From Acidovorax sp. sic0104 (GTDB lineage: Bacteria > Pseudomonadota > Gammaproteobacteria > Burkholderiales > Burkholderiaceae_C), in the NCBI RefSeq assembly GCF_019219095.1, contig NZ_JAHUWH010000002.1, forward strand, positions 434,001-498,000: a stretch of 64,000 nt of DNA, given 5' to 3'. How positions within the stretch are numbered: the stretch's first letter is position 1; every line of letters begins with the position of its first letter. A program made the position numbers and the translations under genes. Shown here piece after piece: positions 18,614 to 28,879 of this stretch. Under the pieces are notes generated by a model. The model searched no databases, was not told the origin of the DNA, and saw only the letters and a list, made by a program, of their open reading frames with translations.

Positions 18614-21574
18614 ATGCCCCTGATCACCCTCATCCTTCTTCCCTTCATCGGCAGCCTGCTTGCGGCAGTGCTGCCCGCCAACGCACGCAACACCGAGTCC
18701 ACGCTGGCCGGCCTCATCGCCGTGTTCTGCACCGTGCAGGTGGCGCTGTGTTTTCCGCAGATTGCGGACGGCGGCGTGCTTCGGCAAGACATCGAGTGGC
18801 TGCCCGCGCTGGGCCTGAACCTCGTCATCCGCATGGACGGCTTTGCGTGGATGTTCTGCATGCTGGTGCTGGGCGTGGGCAGCCTGGTGGTGCTGTATGC
18901 GCGCTATTACATGTCGGCGGCGGACCCGGTGCCGCGCTTCTTCTCGTTCTTTCTTGCGTTCATGGGGGCCATGGTGGGCGTGGTGCTGTCGGGCAACATC
19001 GTCCAGATCGCGTTCTTCTGGGAGCTGACCAGCCTGTTCTCGTTCCTGCTGATCGGCTACTGGCACCACCGCAAGGACGCGCGGCGGGGCGCTCGCATGG
19101 CGCTCACCGTGACCGGCACCGGCGGTCTGGCCATGCTGGCGGGCATGCTGGTGCTGGGCCACATCGTGGGCAGCTACGACCTCGACCACGTCCTGGCGGC
19201 GGGCCAGCTCATCCAGAACCACCCGCTGTACACCACTGCGCTGGTGCTGATCCTGCTGGGCGCGCTCACCAAGAGCGCGCAGTTCCCCTTCCACTTCTGG
19301 CTGCCCAACGCCATGGCCGCGCCCACGCCCGTGTCGGCATATCTGCATTCGGCCACCATGGTCAAGGCCGGCGTGTTCTTGCTGGCACGCCTGTGGCCCG
19401 CGCTGGCGGGCACGGAGCAGTGGTTCTGGCTGGTGGGCGGCGCGGGGCTGTGCACACTGCTCGTGGGCGGCTACGCGGCCATGTTCCAGAACGACCTCAA
19501 GGGGCTGCTGGCCTACTCCACCATTTCGCACCTGGGCCTTATCACGCTGCTGCTGGGCCTGAACAGCCCGCTGGCAGCCGTAGCCGCTGTCTTTCACATC
19601 ATGAACCACGCCACCTTCAAGGCGTCGCTCTTCATGGCAGTGGGCATCGTCGACCACGAAAGCGGCACGCGCGACATCCGGCGGCTCTCTGGCCTGCGCC
19701 GCATGATGCCCATCACCGCCACGCTGGCCATGGTGGCGAGCGCGGCCATGGCAGGTGTGCCACTGCTCAACGGTTTTCTGTCCAAGGAAATGTTCTTTGC
19801 CGAAACCGTGTACGTGAACACCACGCCGCTGCTCGAATGGCTGCTGCCTGTGGCGGCCACCATGGCTGGCGTTTTCAGCGTGGCCTATTCGCTGCGTTTC
19901 ACGGTGGACGTTTTCTGGGGCCCTGCGGCCACCGACCTGCCCCACGACCCGCATGAGCCCCCGCACTGGATGCGCGTGCCGGTCGAGCTGCTGGTGCTGG
20001 CCTGCCTGGTGGTGGGCGTGCTGCCCGCCTGGTCCGTGGGCGAATACCTGGCTGCCGCTGCACGGCCCGTGGTGGGCGGCGAGCTGCCCGTGTACAGCCT
20101 GGCCGTTTGGCATGGCTTCAACACACCGTTCGTGATGAGTCTCATCGCGCTGGGTGGCGGCATTGCGCTGTACATGCTGCTGCGCCGCCAGCGCGAGAAC
20201 GGCACGGTGGACGCACCACCGCTCATGTACCGCATCAACGGGCAGCGCATCTTTGAGCACACCCTGGCCCTGGTCAGCCAGGCGGGCCGCCACGGCCGCA
20301 GGCTGCTGGGCACCGGGCGGCTGCAGTGGATGATGCTGTGGCTGGTCAGCGCCGCGCTGCTGGCCTGCGTGCTTCCGCTGTGGTCGCGCGGCCTGCCCAT
20401 CGGCGACCGCGCGCAATTGCCGCTGTCACCCGCCTTCGCCATGCTGTGGCTGCTGGGCGGCGTGTGCGCCATGGCGGCGGCCTGGCAGGCCAAGTACCAC
20501 CGGCTGGCGGCCCTCACGCTGCTGGGCGGCTCCGGCCTGTGCGTATGCCTGACCTTCCTGTGGTTCTCGGCGCCCGACCTGGCCCTCACGCAGATCGTGG
20601 TGGAGATCGTCACCACCATCCTCATCCTGCTGGGCCTGCGCTGGCTGCCGCGTCGCGACGAGGCGCTGCGCAAGCCCACGCTGGCCGAAGAGCGCCGCAC
20701 TCAGTTGCGCCGCTACCGCGACATGGCGCTGGCACTGACCGCCGGCGCGGGCATGGCGCTGCTGTCCTTCGCGATGATGAGCCGCCCCTTCCCCGGCAGC
20801 ACCTCGACCTTCTTCCTCGAACACGCGCTCAATGAAGGCGGCGGGACCAACGTGGTCAACGTCATGCTGGTGGACTTCCGGGGCTTCGACACCTTCGGCG
20901 AGATCGTCGTGCTGGGCATCGTGGCGCTCACCGTGTATGCGCTGCTGCGGCGCTTCCGCCCGGCCCGCGAGGTGATGGACCTGCCGCCCCAGCAGCGCGC
21001 GCTGCCGGCCGATGTGGACACCGACCTGTCCAACCCGCGCCAGACCGCCGACACCGCCGTGGGCTACCTCATGGTGCCCGCAGTGCTGGTGCGCCTGATG
21101 CTGCCTTTTGCGACCCTGGTGTCCATGTACCTCTTCATGCGCGGCCACAACGAGCCCGGCGGCGGCTTCGTGGCGGGGCTGGTGTTCTCGGTGGCGCTGC
21201 TGCTGCAGTACATCGTCTCGGGTACGTCTTGGGTAGAGGCGCACCTGCCGCTGTACCCGCGCCGCTGGATCGGCGTGGGCCTGCTGGCCGCGCTGGCCAC
21301 GGGCCTGGGCGCCTGGGCCTGGGGCTACCCGTTCCTGACCAGCCACACGGCCCACCTGCACCTGCCCGTCGTGGGCGAGGTGCATGTGGCCAGCGCGCTG
21401 TTCTTCGACATCGGCGTGTTCACCCTGGTGGTGGGCTCGACCATGCTCATCCTCACCGGCATCGCCCACCAATCGGTGCGCAGCCACCGCTACAACAATG
21501 CGCGCCCGACCGAAGAGGCCCAGGCCGCAGAGCCCCCCGCCATCGCAACGCAAGGAGAAGGCCCATGGAACTGA
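18614..21574 (+). CDS. mrpA: Mrp/Pha cation:proton antiporter subunit A (fused A-B), 986 aa
   Basis: This is the largest subunit of the multi-subunit monovalent cation/proton antiporter, which exports Na+ or K+ in exchange for protons and is related to complex I subunit NuoL. The first about 480 residues are the NuoL/M-like channel (FWELTSLFSFLLIGYW, PTPVSAYLHSATMVKAG). A middle membrane part follows. The C-terminal MrpB-type domain has GHNEPGGGFVAGL. The A-B fusion marks a group 2 (Pha-type) operon with six genes. The ATG at 18614 lacks an obvious ribosome binding site. The stop overlaps the mrpC start by 10 bases. Confidence 0.95.
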   Translation: MPLITLILLPFIGSLLAAVLPANARNTESTLAGLIAVFCTVQVALCFPQIADGGVLRQDIEWLPALGLNLVIRMDGFAWMFCMLVLGVGSLVVLYARYYMSAADPVPRFFSFFLAFMGAMVGVVLSGNIVQIAFFWELTSLFSFLLIGYWHHRKDARRGARMALTVTGTGGLAMLAGMLVLGHIVGSYDLDHVLAAGQLIQNHPLYTTALVLILLGALTKSAQFPFHFWLPNAMAAPTPVSAYLHSATMVKAGVFLLARLWPALAGTEQWFWLVGGAGLCTLLVGGYAAMFQNDLKGLLAYSTISHLGLITLLLGLNSPLAAVAAVFHIMNHATFKASLFMAVGIVDHESGTRDIRRLSGLRRMMPITATLAMVASAAMAGVPLLNGFLSKEMFFAETVYVNTTPLLEWLLPVAATMAGVFSVAYSLRFTVDVFWGPAATDLPHDPHEPPHWMRVPVELLVLACLVVGVLPAWSVGEYLAAAARPVVGGELPVYSLAVWHGFNTPFVMSLIALGGGIALYMLLRRQRENGTVDAPPLMYRINGQRIFEHTLALVSQAGRHGRRLLGTGRLQWMMLWLVSAALLACVLPLWSRGLPIGDRAQLPLSPAFAMLWLLGGVCAMAAAWQAKYHRLAALTLLGGSGLCVCLTFLWFSAPDLALTQIVVEIVTTILILLGLRWLPRRDEALRKPTLAEERRTQLRRYRDMALALTAGAGMALLSFAMMSRPFPGSTSTFFLEHALNEGGGTNVVNVMLVDFRGFDTFGEIVVLGIVALTVYALLRRFRPAREVMDLPPQQRALPADVDTDLSNPRQTADTAVGYLMVPAVLVRLMLPFATLVSMYLFMRGHNEPGGGFVAGLVFSVALLLQYIVSGTSWVEAHLPLYPRRWIGVGLLAALATGLGAWAWGYPFLTSHTAHLHLPVVGEVHVASALFFDIGVFTLVVGSTMLILTGIAHQSVRSHRYNNARPTEEAQAAEPPAIATQGEGPWN

Positions 21575-21930
21575 TACTGGCCCTCGCCATCGGCGTGCTC
21601 ACCGGCTCGGGCGTGTGGCTGCTGCTGCGGCCCCGCACCTTCCAGATCATCATGGGGCTGTCGCTGCTGTCGTACGCTGTCAACCTGTTCATCTTCAGCA
21701 TGGGCCGCCTGGGCCTGGCCATCGACAAGGAACCCGTGCTCCAGCCCGGCCTGCCCAAGGACCTGGCCCACTACGCCGACCCCATGCCCCAGGCACTCAC
21801 GCTCACGGCCATCGTGATCGGCTTTGCCATGACCGCGCTGTTCCTGGTGGTGCTGCTCGCATCGCGCGGCATGGCAGGCACCGACCATGTGGATGGCAGC
21901 CGCGCCAAGGATGCGCAGGAGATGCCATGA
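21565..21930 (+). CDS. mrpC: Mrp/Pha antiporter subunit C, 121 aa
   Basis: MrpC is a small membrane subunit homologous to NuoK of complex I. Three membrane helices are visible (about residues 2-20, 27-50 and 72-97), with NLFIFSMGRLG and PMPQALTLTAIVIGFA typical of the family. The start codon at 21565 follows AAGGAG, lies within the end of mrpA, and its stop overlaps the mrpD start, so translation is coupled along the operon. Length is normal. Confidence 0.93.
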   Translation: MELILALAIGVLTGSGVWLLLRPRTFQIIMGLSLLSYAVNLFIFSMGRLGLAIDKEPVLQPGLPKDLAHYADPMPQALTLTAIVIGFAMTALFLVVLLASRGMAGTDHVDGSRAKDAQEMP

Positions 21931-23651
21931 CGGGGACAGGTTTCACCGCCACGCTCGCGGCATCGCTGATGCCGCACCTGATCCTCGCGCCCATCGCCCT
22001 GCCCATGCTCACTGCCGGGCTGATGCTGCTGCTGCGCGAGGAGCGCCAGCGCACCAAGGTGACGCTCAACATCGCCTCCACTGTGCTGGGCCTCGTGATC
22101 GCGGTGCTGCTGCTGGTGCAGGCCAAGGACCCCGGGCTGCCGGGCAGCCTGGGCGTGTACCTGCCGGGCAACTGGCCTGCGCCGTTTGGCATCGTGCTGG
22201 CCATCGACCGGCTCTCGACCATGATGCTGGTGCTGTGCAGCACCGTGGCGCTGGCCACCGTGCTGTTCTCGGCGGCCCGCTGGCACCGGGCGGGGGTGCA
22301 CTTTCATCCTCTGTTCCAGTTCCAGCTCATGGGGCTGGCGGGTGCGTTCCTCACGGCCGACCTGTTCAACCTGTTCGTGTTCTTCGAGATCATGCTGGCG
22401 GCCTCCTACGGGCTGCTGCTGCACGGCTCGGGCCGCCCGCGCGTGTCGGCGGGGCTGCACTACATCGCCATCAACCTCGCGGCCTCGTCGCTGTTCCTCA
22501 TCGGCGTGTCGATGCTGTACGGCATCACCGGCACGCTGAACATGGCGGACCTGGCGCGCAGCATCGCGGGCGTGGCGGCGTCCGATCGCGGTCTGCTGCA
22601 TGCGGCGGCGGCCATCCTGGCGGTGGCGTTCCTCATCAAGGCCGCCGTGTGGCCGCTCAACTTCTGGCTGGTGCCAGCCTACAGCGCCGCCACGGCGCCG
22701 GTAGGCGCACTGTTCGCGCTCATGACCAAGGTGGGCGTGTACAGCGTGCTGCGGCTGTGGACGCTGCTCTTTGGCGCCGAGGCCGGCGAATCGGCCCAGT
22801 TCGGCAGCCAGTGGCTCATCGTCGGCGGCATGCTCACCATGGCGTTCGGCGCCATCGGCATGCTGGGCTCGCAGCGGCTGGGCAACCTGGCGGGGTTCGC
22901 GGCCATCCTGTCGTCGGGCACGCTGCTGGCGGCGGTGGGCTTCGGGCAGAACCTGCTCACCGCAGGGCTGCTGTACTACCTGCTCAGCTCGACGCTGGCC
23001 GTGAGTGCGCTGTTCCTGCTGACCGACCTGATCGACCGCTGGCGCAACGACGGCTCCAACCTCGCCGCCTACGAGCAGACCGACGACGCGCCTTTTCTTT
23101 CGGCCGACCTCGTACCCACCGAAGGCATCAATCTCGACGACCGCGAAGAGGCGCTCATCGGCCAGGTGATCCCGGCCGCCGTTGCCTTCCTGGGCCTCGC
23201 TTTCATGGCCTGCACGCTGGTCATCGCGGGGCTGCCGCCCCTGCCGGGCTTCGTGGGAAAGTTCGCCATGATCCATGCCCTGTTCAACCCGCTGGGCCTC
23301 GCCGCTTCTCAAGGCTTTCAGCTCGGGACGGCGGGATGGGCGCTGGTGGCGCTGCTCGTTGCCACAGGCCTGCTGGCGCTGCTGGCCTTGACGCGTGCCG
23401 GCATCCGCCACTTCTGGGCCGCGCATGACCGCTCGGCCCCCAAGCTCATGGTGCTGGAGGGCCTGCCCATCGCCCTGCTGCTCACCGCCTGTGCGGTGCT
23501 GGTGTGGCAGGCCGGCGCGGTGATGCGGTACACCCAGGCCACCGCCGATGCGCTGCACGCGCCCGCCGGCTACGTGCGCGCCGTGATGGCGGCAGAGCCC
23601 GTGCCCAACCCGCCCAAGCCTGCCACAGCACCCGGGAGCACCACGCCATGA
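21927..23651 (+). CDS. mrpD: Mrp/Pha antiporter subunit D, 574 aa
   Basis: MrpD is the second large antiporter-like subunit, homologous to NuoM/NuoN, and with MrpA forms the proton and cation paths. About 14 membrane helices are expected. FNLFVFFEIMLAASYGLLLHG carries the conserved helix Glu (cited as the FFEIML segment), and FLIKAAVWPLNFWLVPAYSA the conserved Lys region. It is somewhat longer than many family members, with a soluble loop near residues 370-405. It overlaps mrpC and mrpE by 4 bases each. Confidence 0.94.
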   Translation: MTGTGFTATLAASLMPHLILAPIALPMLTAGLMLLLREERQRTKVTLNIASTVLGLVIAVLLLVQAKDPGLPGSLGVYLPGNWPAPFGIVLAIDRLSTMMLVLCSTVALATVLFSAARWHRAGVHFHPLFQFQLMGLAGAFLTADLFNLFVFFEIMLAASYGLLLHGSGRPRVSAGLHYIAINLAASSLFLIGVSMLYGITGTLNMADLARSIAGVAASDRGLLHAAAAILAVAFLIKAAVWPLNFWLVPAYSAATAPVGALFALMTKVGVYSVLRLWTLLFGAEAGESAQFGSQWLIVGGMLTMAFGAIGMLGSQRLGNLAGFAAILSSGTLLAAVGFGQNLLTAGLLYYLLSSTLAVSALFLLTDLIDRWRNDGSNLAAYEQTDDAPFLSADLVPTEGINLDDREEALIGQVIPAAVAFLGLAFMACTLVIAGLPPLPGFVGKFAMIHALFNPLGLAASQGFQLGTAGWALVALLVATGLLALLALTRAGIRHFWAAHDRSAPKLMVLEGLPIALLLTACAVLVWQAGAVMRYTQATADALHAPAGYVRAVMAAEPVPNPPKPATAPGSTTP

Positions 23652-24166
23652 AGCCGACGCCTATCTCCCCACGCCCGTTCAAGCGGCTGGTGCCCGCACC
23701 GCTGCTCTCGCTGGCGCTGCTGGGCCTGTGGCTGCTGCTCAACCGCAGCCTGAGCGCCGGGCACGTCGTGCTGGGCGGCGTGCTCGGGCTCGCCATTCCG
23801 CTGCTCACGGCCGGGCTGCGCCCGCTGCCGGTGCGCATCCGCAAGCCCGGCGCGGTGCTGCGCCTGGCGTTCACCGTGGTGGCAGACACCACGCGCTCCA
23901 ACCTGGCCGTGGCGCGGCTGCTGCTGGCGCCGGGCCGCCGGCGGCACCCGTCGGGCTTTGTGCACATCCCCCTTGATGTGCGCGACCCCAACGCGCTGGC
24001 CGTGCTGGCCATGATCGTCTGCATCACCCCCGGCACCGCCTGGGCCGAGCTGTCGCTGGACCGCAGCGTGTTGCTGCTGCATGTGCTGGAGCTAGACGAC
24101 CCGGCCACCGTGATCGCCGAGGTCAAGCAGCGCTACGAAGCCCCGTTGATGGAGATTTTCGAATGA
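23648..24166 (+). CDS. mrpE: Mrp/Pha antiporter subunit E, 172 aa
   Basis: MrpE is a small membrane subunit needed for assembly of the complex. Two hydrophobic stretches lie at about residues 17-35 and 38-56, followed by a cytoplasmic domain with ADTTRSNLAVARLLL and the strongly conserved TPGTAWAEL near residue 126. Start and stop overlap mrpD and mrpF by 4 bases. There is nothing unusual in length or composition. Confidence 0.92.
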   Translation: MKPTPISPRPFKRLVPAPLLSLALLGLWLLLNRSLSAGHVVLGGVLGLAIPLLTAGLRPLPVRIRKPGAVLRLAFTVVADTTRSNLAVARLLLAPGRRRHPSGFVHIPLDVRDPNALAVLAMIVCITPGTAWAELSLDRSVLLLHVLELDDPATVIAEVKQRYEAPLMEIFE

Positions 24167-24444
24167 CCACACCCGTCCTGAGCTGGGCCCTGCCCGTGGC
24201 GCTCTTCATGCTGGCGCTGGCCATGGGCTGCGCGCTGATCCGTTTGCTCAAGGGCCCCTCGGCGCAAGACCGCGTGCTGGCGCTCGACTGCATGTACCTG
24301 AGCGGCATGCTCGTGATGCTGGTGCTGGGCCTGCTGTACGGCAGCAAGAACTACTTCGAGGCCGCGCTGCTGCTGGCGCTGTTCAGCTTCGTGGGCTCGA
24401 TGGCCATGGCCAAGTTTCTGCTGCGCGGCGAGGTGATCGAATGA
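24163..24444 (+). CDS. mrpF: Mrp/Pha antiporter subunit F, 93 aa
   Basis: MrpF is a three-helix subunit of the antiporter. The conserved GPSAQDRVLALD follows the first helix at about residue 30, and two further helices follow. It overlaps its neighbours by 4 bases on both sides, as expected for a tightly coupled operon. Length matches the family. Confidence 0.92.
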   Translation: MTTPVLSWALPVALFMLALAMGCALIRLLKGPSAQDRVLALDCMYLSGMLVMLVLGLLYGSKNYFEAALLLALFSFVGSMAMAKFLLRGEVIE

Positions 24445-24848
24445 CGGACGCCGCCACCGCCACCCTGCCCCTGTGGCTGGAGATCATCGTGGCCGTGCTG
24501 GTGCTCGCAGGTGCCGCACTGGCCCTGCTGGGCTCCTCGGGCCTGCTGCGCCTGCCCACGTTCTTCGAGCGCGTACACGCGCCGTCCATCATCGCCACGC
24601 TGGGATGCTGGCTGATCATGCACGGCACGGTGCTGTACTTCTCCGTGGCCGACCGCAGCCTGGCGCTGCATGCGCTCCTGATCGCCGTGTTCGTTGCGAT
24701 CTCGGTGCCCATCATGTCCATCTTCCTGATGCGCGCGGCGCTGTTCCGCGCGCGGCAGATGGGCCACCCACCGGTGCCGCCCACGCTGAGCCAGCCCAGG
24801 CCGGAGCCCGATCCGGCATCGGCGTCGCCCGAGGACGTGCGCGTCTGA
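24441..24848 (+). CDS. mrpG: Mrp/Pha antiporter subunit G, 135 aa
   Basis: MrpG is the last small membrane subunit. Three helices are visible (about residues 11-32, 45-62 and 68-92), with LLGSSGLLRLPTFFERVHAP, the family signature, between the first two. The C-terminal 35 residues are a Pro-rich tail. It ends the six-gene operon, and a repeat-rich convergent gap follows. Confidence 0.92.
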   Translation: MTDAATATLPLWLEIIVAVLVLAGAALALLGSSGLLRLPTFFERVHAPSIIATLGCWLIMHGTVLYFSVADRSLALHALLIAVFVAISVPIMSIFLMRAALFRARQMGHPPVPPTLSQPRPEPDPASASPEDVRV

Positions 24849-24849
24849 C

Positions 24850-24900
24850 GCTCCTGATTTAGTAGCTGCTGGCGCTTGCGGATCCGGCGGTAGAACCTGT
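24850..24900 (+). repeat. family A repeat, copy 5, directly after mrpG
   Basis: GCTCC, a 7-nt loop and GTAGC form hairpin 1. The 11-nt arm TGCTGGCGCTT and a 7-nt loop follow, then a diverged second arm CGGCGGTAGAA that resembles copy 8. It begins 1 bp after the mrpG stop. Confidence 0.55.
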
Positions 24901-24901
24901 T

Positions 24902-24946
24902 GGGCTTGAGGGCTTGAGGGCTTGAGGGCTTGAGGGCCTGAGGGCC
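24902..24946 (+). repeat. short tandem repeat, 9-bp unit GGGCTTGAG
   Basis: Five consecutive copies of a 9-bp unit close to GGGCTTGAG are visible, the last with CC for CT. It lies in the convergent gap between mrpG and the oxoprolinase gene. Confidence 0.8.
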
Positions 24947-24983
24947 AGTTGGACCGGTTCGGCTACGGGCCTCGCGCCTCCAC

Positions 24984-25059
24984 CCGTTCGGGCTGAGCTT
25001 GTCGACGCCGGGGCCGGCCCCCCGATCGCGCAAGGCTTCGACAAGCTCAGCCCGAACGG
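24984..25059. repeat. 26-bp inverted repeat of the TTCGGGCTGAGCTTGTCGA type
   Basis: The left arm at 24984-25009 and the right arm at 25034-25059 are complementary over 26 positions with one mismatch. The arm sequence is a widespread extragenic repeat in proteobacterial genomes. Placed between convergent genes, it could act as a two-way terminator. Confidence 0.75.
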
Positions 25060-25106
25060 ACCAGGGAATACGACGCCCGAGGCCCGCTCATCAGGGAGCT
25101 TGTCCC

Positions 25107-28100
25107 TTACCTCGAGCCGGTAGCCCCGAACCCGCCGCCGCCCGGCGTGTGGATCTCGAACACATCGCCCGGCTGCATCTCGGCCTGGCCGATATGGTCC
25201 AGCAGCTCGGTCTTGCCGTTGCTGCGCACCACCTTGTTGATGCCCACCGCGCCCGCGCCGCCGCCGGCCATGCCGAACGCGCCGTGATGGCGGCCGTTGG
25301 AGAGGATGCTGGCCGTCATCGGCTCGAGGAAGCGCACCCGGCGAATGCCACCATCGCCGCCCTTGTACTGCCCGGCGCCGCCCGAGCCCTTGCGGATCTC
25401 GTAGCCCTCCAGCCGCACCGGAAAGCGGAACTCCAGGATTTCCGGGTCCGTCAGGCGCGAATTGGTCATGTGGCACTGCACCACGCTCGTGCCCGCAAAG
25501 CCGCCCGTGAGCTGGCCCGCCGCATCCCACACGCCGCCCGCACCGCTGCCGCCGGAGATGGTCTCGTAGTACTGGTACTTCGCACTGCCGAAGGTGAAGT
25601 TGTTCATGGTGCACTGCCCCGCCGCCATCAGACCCAGAGCGCCATAGAGCGCATTGGTGATGCAGGTGGAGGTTTCCACATTGCCCGCCACCACCGAGGC
25701 CGGCGGGTTGGGGTTGAGCATGCAGCCCTGCGGGATGATGACCTTGAGCGGTTTGAGGCACCCCGCATTGAGCGGAATGTCGTCCTGCACCAGCGTGCGG
25801 AACACGTACAGCACTGCGGCCATGCACACCGCCGTGGGCGCGTTGAAGTTGTTCACCTGCTGCGCACTGGTGCCGGTGAAGTCGATCTCGGCGCTGCGGC
25901 TCGCCGCATCCACGCGCACGGCCACCGTGATCTGCGCACCGTTGTCCAGCGGCAGCGTGAACTGCCCGTCCTTGAGCCGCGTGATCACACGGCGCACGGA
26001 CTCTTCGGCGTTGTCCTGCACGTGGCGCATGTAGGCCTGCACGACGGGCAGGCCGAACTCGCCCACCATGCGGCGCAGCTCCTGCTGGCCCTTTTCATTC
26101 GCGGCGATCTGCGCGCGCAGGTCGGCCATGTTCTGCTGCGGGTTGCGCGAGGGGTATTCACCGCTTTCCAGCAGCGCGACCATCTCGACCTCGCGCAGCA
26201 CGCCGCGCTCGACCAGCTTCACGTTGTTGATCTGCACGCCCTCTTCCTCGATGCGCGTGGAGAACGGCGGCATGGAGCCCGGCGTGGTGCCGCCCACATC
26301 GGCATGGTGGCCCCGGCTGCCAACGTAGAAGGTGGGCTCGGCGTCGCCTTCGATGTAGACCGGCGTGATGACGGTGATGTCCGGCAGGTGAGTGCCGCCG
26401 TGGTAGGGGTCGTTCAGCACGAACACATCGCCCGGCTGCATGCGGCCGACGTTGTCCCGAATCACTGTCTTGATGCTCTCGCCCATGGAGCCAAGGTGCA
26501 CCGGCATGTGCGGCGCGTTGGCGATCAGGTTGCCCTGGGCATCGAACAGCGCGCAGCTGAAATCCAGCCGCTCCTTGATGTTCACCGAGTACGCCGTGTT
26601 CTGCAGCTGCAGCCCCATCTGCTCGGCGATGTTCATGAACAGGTTGTTGAAGACTTCCAGCAGCACCGGGTCCACCGTGGTGCCCACGGCGTGCTGCACT
26701 GCGCGCGCCACGGTGCGGTCCAGCAGCAGGTGGTCCAGGTCGGTCAGTTGCGCCTGCCAGCCGGGTTCGACGATGGTGGTGGCGTTCTTCTCGGCAATGA
26801 TGGCCGGGCCGGGGACCACATCGCCCGGGCGCAAGTCCTCGCGCACCACCAGCAGGGCGCTGTGCCACGTCGGCACACCATCGACGCCGCCGGTGTACAT
26901 GCGCACCATGCCGCGGTGCGGCGTCTCACGCGGTGGCTGCAGCGCGTGGCGTGGCTCTACGGGCGCGTCGCCAGCGACCACGGCCTCGACCGACGCGGCT
27001 TCCACCACCAAGCCCTTGCCTTGCATGAGGAAAGCAAAGCGCTGGCGGTAGGCGCTTTCAAACGCCGCGGTGATCTCGGCCTGCGAACCGAAGGGGACGA
27101 TGAGCGCCGAGTCGCTGCCCTCGTAGCGCACATGCACCCGTCGGTGCACCACGGCCGTGCTGCTGCCGGCCTGCTGGCGCTCCAGTTCGGTGCGCGCGGT
27201 GGCGGCCAGTGCGTCCAGCGTGGCCTCGATACCCGGCAATGCGTCCGGCGCCAGCTTGATTTCCACCGCCTCTTCACGGATCACGTTCTGGTCGGCCAGG
27301 CCCATGCCGTAGGCGCTGAGCACGCCCGCCAGCGAGTGCACGAACACCCGCGTCATGCCCAGGGCATCGGCCACCAGGCAGGCGTGCTGGCCGCCCGCAC
27401 CACCAAAGCACTGCAGCGTGTAGCGCGTGACGTCGTAGCCGCGTGCCACGCTGATCTTCTTGATGGCGTTGGCCATCTGCTGCACGGCGATCTGGATGAA
27501 GCCGTGGGCCACGTCCTCCTGCGAGCGGCCGCTTTGCACCGCCAGCTGCGCAAACTTCTGCGCCACCACGTCGCCGTCGAGCGCCTCGTTGGCCGCATGA
27601 CCGAACACGTGGGGGAAGTGCGCGGGCTGGATCTTTCCGACCATCACGTTCGCATCCGTTACAGCCAGCGGGCCGCCACGGCGGTAGCTGGCCGGGCCGG
27701 GGTTGGCGCCAGCGCTCTCGGGGCCGACACGAAAGCGCGCCCCGTCGAATCCCAGGATGGAGCCACCGCCGGCGGCCACCGTGTGGATGCTCATCATCGG
27801 CGCGCGCATGCGCACGCCGGCCACTTGCGTCTCGAACTCGCGCTCGAATTCCCCCGCGTAGTGGCTCACGTCGGTGGAGGTGCCGCCCATGTCAAAGCCG
27901 ATGACTTTCGCGTGCCCCGCCAGCCCCGCCGTCCGGGCCATGCCCACGATGCCGCCGGCCGGCCCGGACAGGATCGCGTCTTTCCCCTGGAAGGTGTTCG
28001 CATCCGTGAGGCCGCCCGATGACTGCATGAAGAACAGCGCAACCCCCGGCATCTCGCTGGCTACCTGCTCCACATAGCGCCGCAGGATGGGCGAGAGGTA

Positions 28101-28757
28101 GGCGTCCACCACCGTGGTGTCGCCGCGGCTCACGAACTTCATCATGGGACTGGTCTGGTGCGAGGCGCTCACCTGCGTGAAGCCCGCTTCCCGCGCGAGA
28201 CGCGCTGCGGCCTGCTCGTGCGCGGTATAGCGGTAGCCGTGCATGAACACGATGGCCACGCTGCGCAGCCCGGCGTCATACGCGGCCCACAGCCGCTCCT
28301 TGAGGTGGGCCTCGTCCAACGGTTCGATGATGTCGCCCTGCGCGCCCACGCGCTCCTGCGCCTCGATCACGCGGCTGTAGAGCAGCTCGGGCAGCACGAT
28401 GTGGCGGTCGAACAGACGAGGCCGGTTCTGGTACGCAATGCGCAGCGCATCCTTGAAGCCCCGCGTGGTCACCAGCAGCGTAGGCTCGCCCTTGCGCTCC
28501 AGCAGTGCGTTGGTCGCCACCGTGGTGCCCATCTTCACGCACTCGACCAGTGCCGGCGTCACCGGCTCACCGGCCTTCAAACCCAACAGGTGGCGGATGC
28601 CGGCCACCGCCGCGTCCTTGTATTGCTCGGGATTTTCGGACAGCAGCTTGTGCGTGACCAGCGTGCCGTCCGGCCGCTTGCCCACGATGTCGGTGAAGGT
28701 GCCGCCCCGGTCGATCCAGAACTGCCAGCGGGAGAGTGGGGAGGGTTGATTGGACAT
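25107..28757 (-). CDS. 5-oxoprolinase (ATP-hydrolysing), fused HyuA-HyuB type, 1216 aa
   Basis: The enzyme opens 5-oxoproline (pyroglutamate) to glutamate with ATP. Hydantoinase-type substrates are the alternative. The N-terminal HyuA part begins [16 protein letters not shown] and includes the ATPase motif [16 protein letters not shown] near residue 295. The HyuB part begins near residue 700 with [20 protein letters not shown] and continues to the C-terminus. Full length agrees with one-chain oxoprolinases. A winged-helix regulator lies upstream on the same strand and a TRAP transporter diverges beyond it, suggesting uptake and breakdown of one substrate. The substrate is inferred. Confidence 0.88.
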   Translation of the reverse strand: MSNQPSPLSRWQFWIDRGGTFTDIVGKRPDGTLVTHKLLSENPEQYKDAAVAGIRHLLGLKAGEPVTPALVECVKMGTTVATNALLERKGEPTLLVTTRGFKDALRIAYQNRPRLFDRHIVLPELLYSRVIEAQERVGAQGDIIEPLDEAHLKERLWAAYDAGLRSVAIVFMHGYRYTAHEQAAARLAREAGFTQVSASHQTSPMMKFVSRGDTTVVDAYLSPILRRYVEQVASEMPGVALFFMQSSGGLTDANTFQGKDAILSGPAGGIVGMARTAGLAGHAKVIGFDMGGTSTDVSHYAGEFEREFETQVAGVRMRAPMMSIHTVAAGGGSILGFDGARFRVGPESAGANPGPASYRRGGPLAVTDANVMVGKIQPAHFPHVFGHAANEALDGDVVAQKFAQLAVQSGRSQEDVAHGFIQIAVQQMANAIKKISVARGYDVTRYTLQCFGGAGGQHACLVADALGMTRVFVHSLAGVLSAYGMGLADQNVIREEAVEIKLAPDALPGIEATLDALAATARTELERQQAGSSTAVVHRRVHVRYEGSDSALIVPFGSQAEITAAFESAYRQRFAFLMQGKGLVVEAASVEAVVAGDAPVEPRHALQPPRETPHRGMVRMYTGGVDGVPTWHSALLVVREDLRPGDVVPGPAIIAEKNATTIVEPGWQAQLTDLDHLLLDRTVARAVQHAVGTTVDPVLLEVFNNLFMNIAEQMGLQLQNTAYSVNIKERLDFSCALFDAQGNLIANAPHMPVHLGSMGESIKTVIRDNVGRMQPGDVFVLNDPYHGGTHLPDITVITPVYIEGDAEPTFYVGSRGHHADVGGTTPGSMPPFSTRIEEEGVQINNVKLVERGVLREVEMVALLESGEYPSRNPQQNMADLRAQIAANEKGQQELRRMVGEFGLPVVQAYMRHVQDNAEESVRRVITRLKDGQFTLPLDNGAQITVAVRVDAASRSAEIDFTGTSAQQVNNFNAPTAVCMAAVLYVFRTLVQDDIPLNAGCLKPLKVIIPQGCMLNPNPPASVVAGNVETSTCITNALYGALGLMAAGQCTMNNFTFGSAKYQYYETISGGSGAGGVWDAAGQLTGGFAGTSVVQCHMTNSRLTDPEILEFRFPVRLEGYEIRKGSGGAGQYKGGDGGIRRVRFLEPMTASILSNGRHHGAFGMAGGGAGAVGINKVVRSNGKTELLDHIGQAEMQPGDVFEIHTPGGGGFGATGSR

Positions 28758-28761
28758 GGTT

Positions 28762-28815
28762 GCTATTGTTTTGGTAGCTTCTCGCGCTCAGCCATCAAGC
28801 GCCAGGGCATGATTT
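28762..28815 (+). repeat. family A repeat, copy 6, upstream of the oxoprolinase gene
   Basis: GCTAT-TGTTTTG-GTAGC is followed by arm TTCTCGCGCTC, the 7-nt loop AGCCATC and AAGCGCCAGGG. It fills most of the 122-bp gap between the regulator and oxoprolinase genes, on the strand opposite to them. Confidence 0.7.
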
Positions 28816-28879
28816 CATGAAGAAAAAATTGGCGGACCTGCGCCGTGCTTTGCTCTGCCTTGCCTTGTACCAAGCGCCG

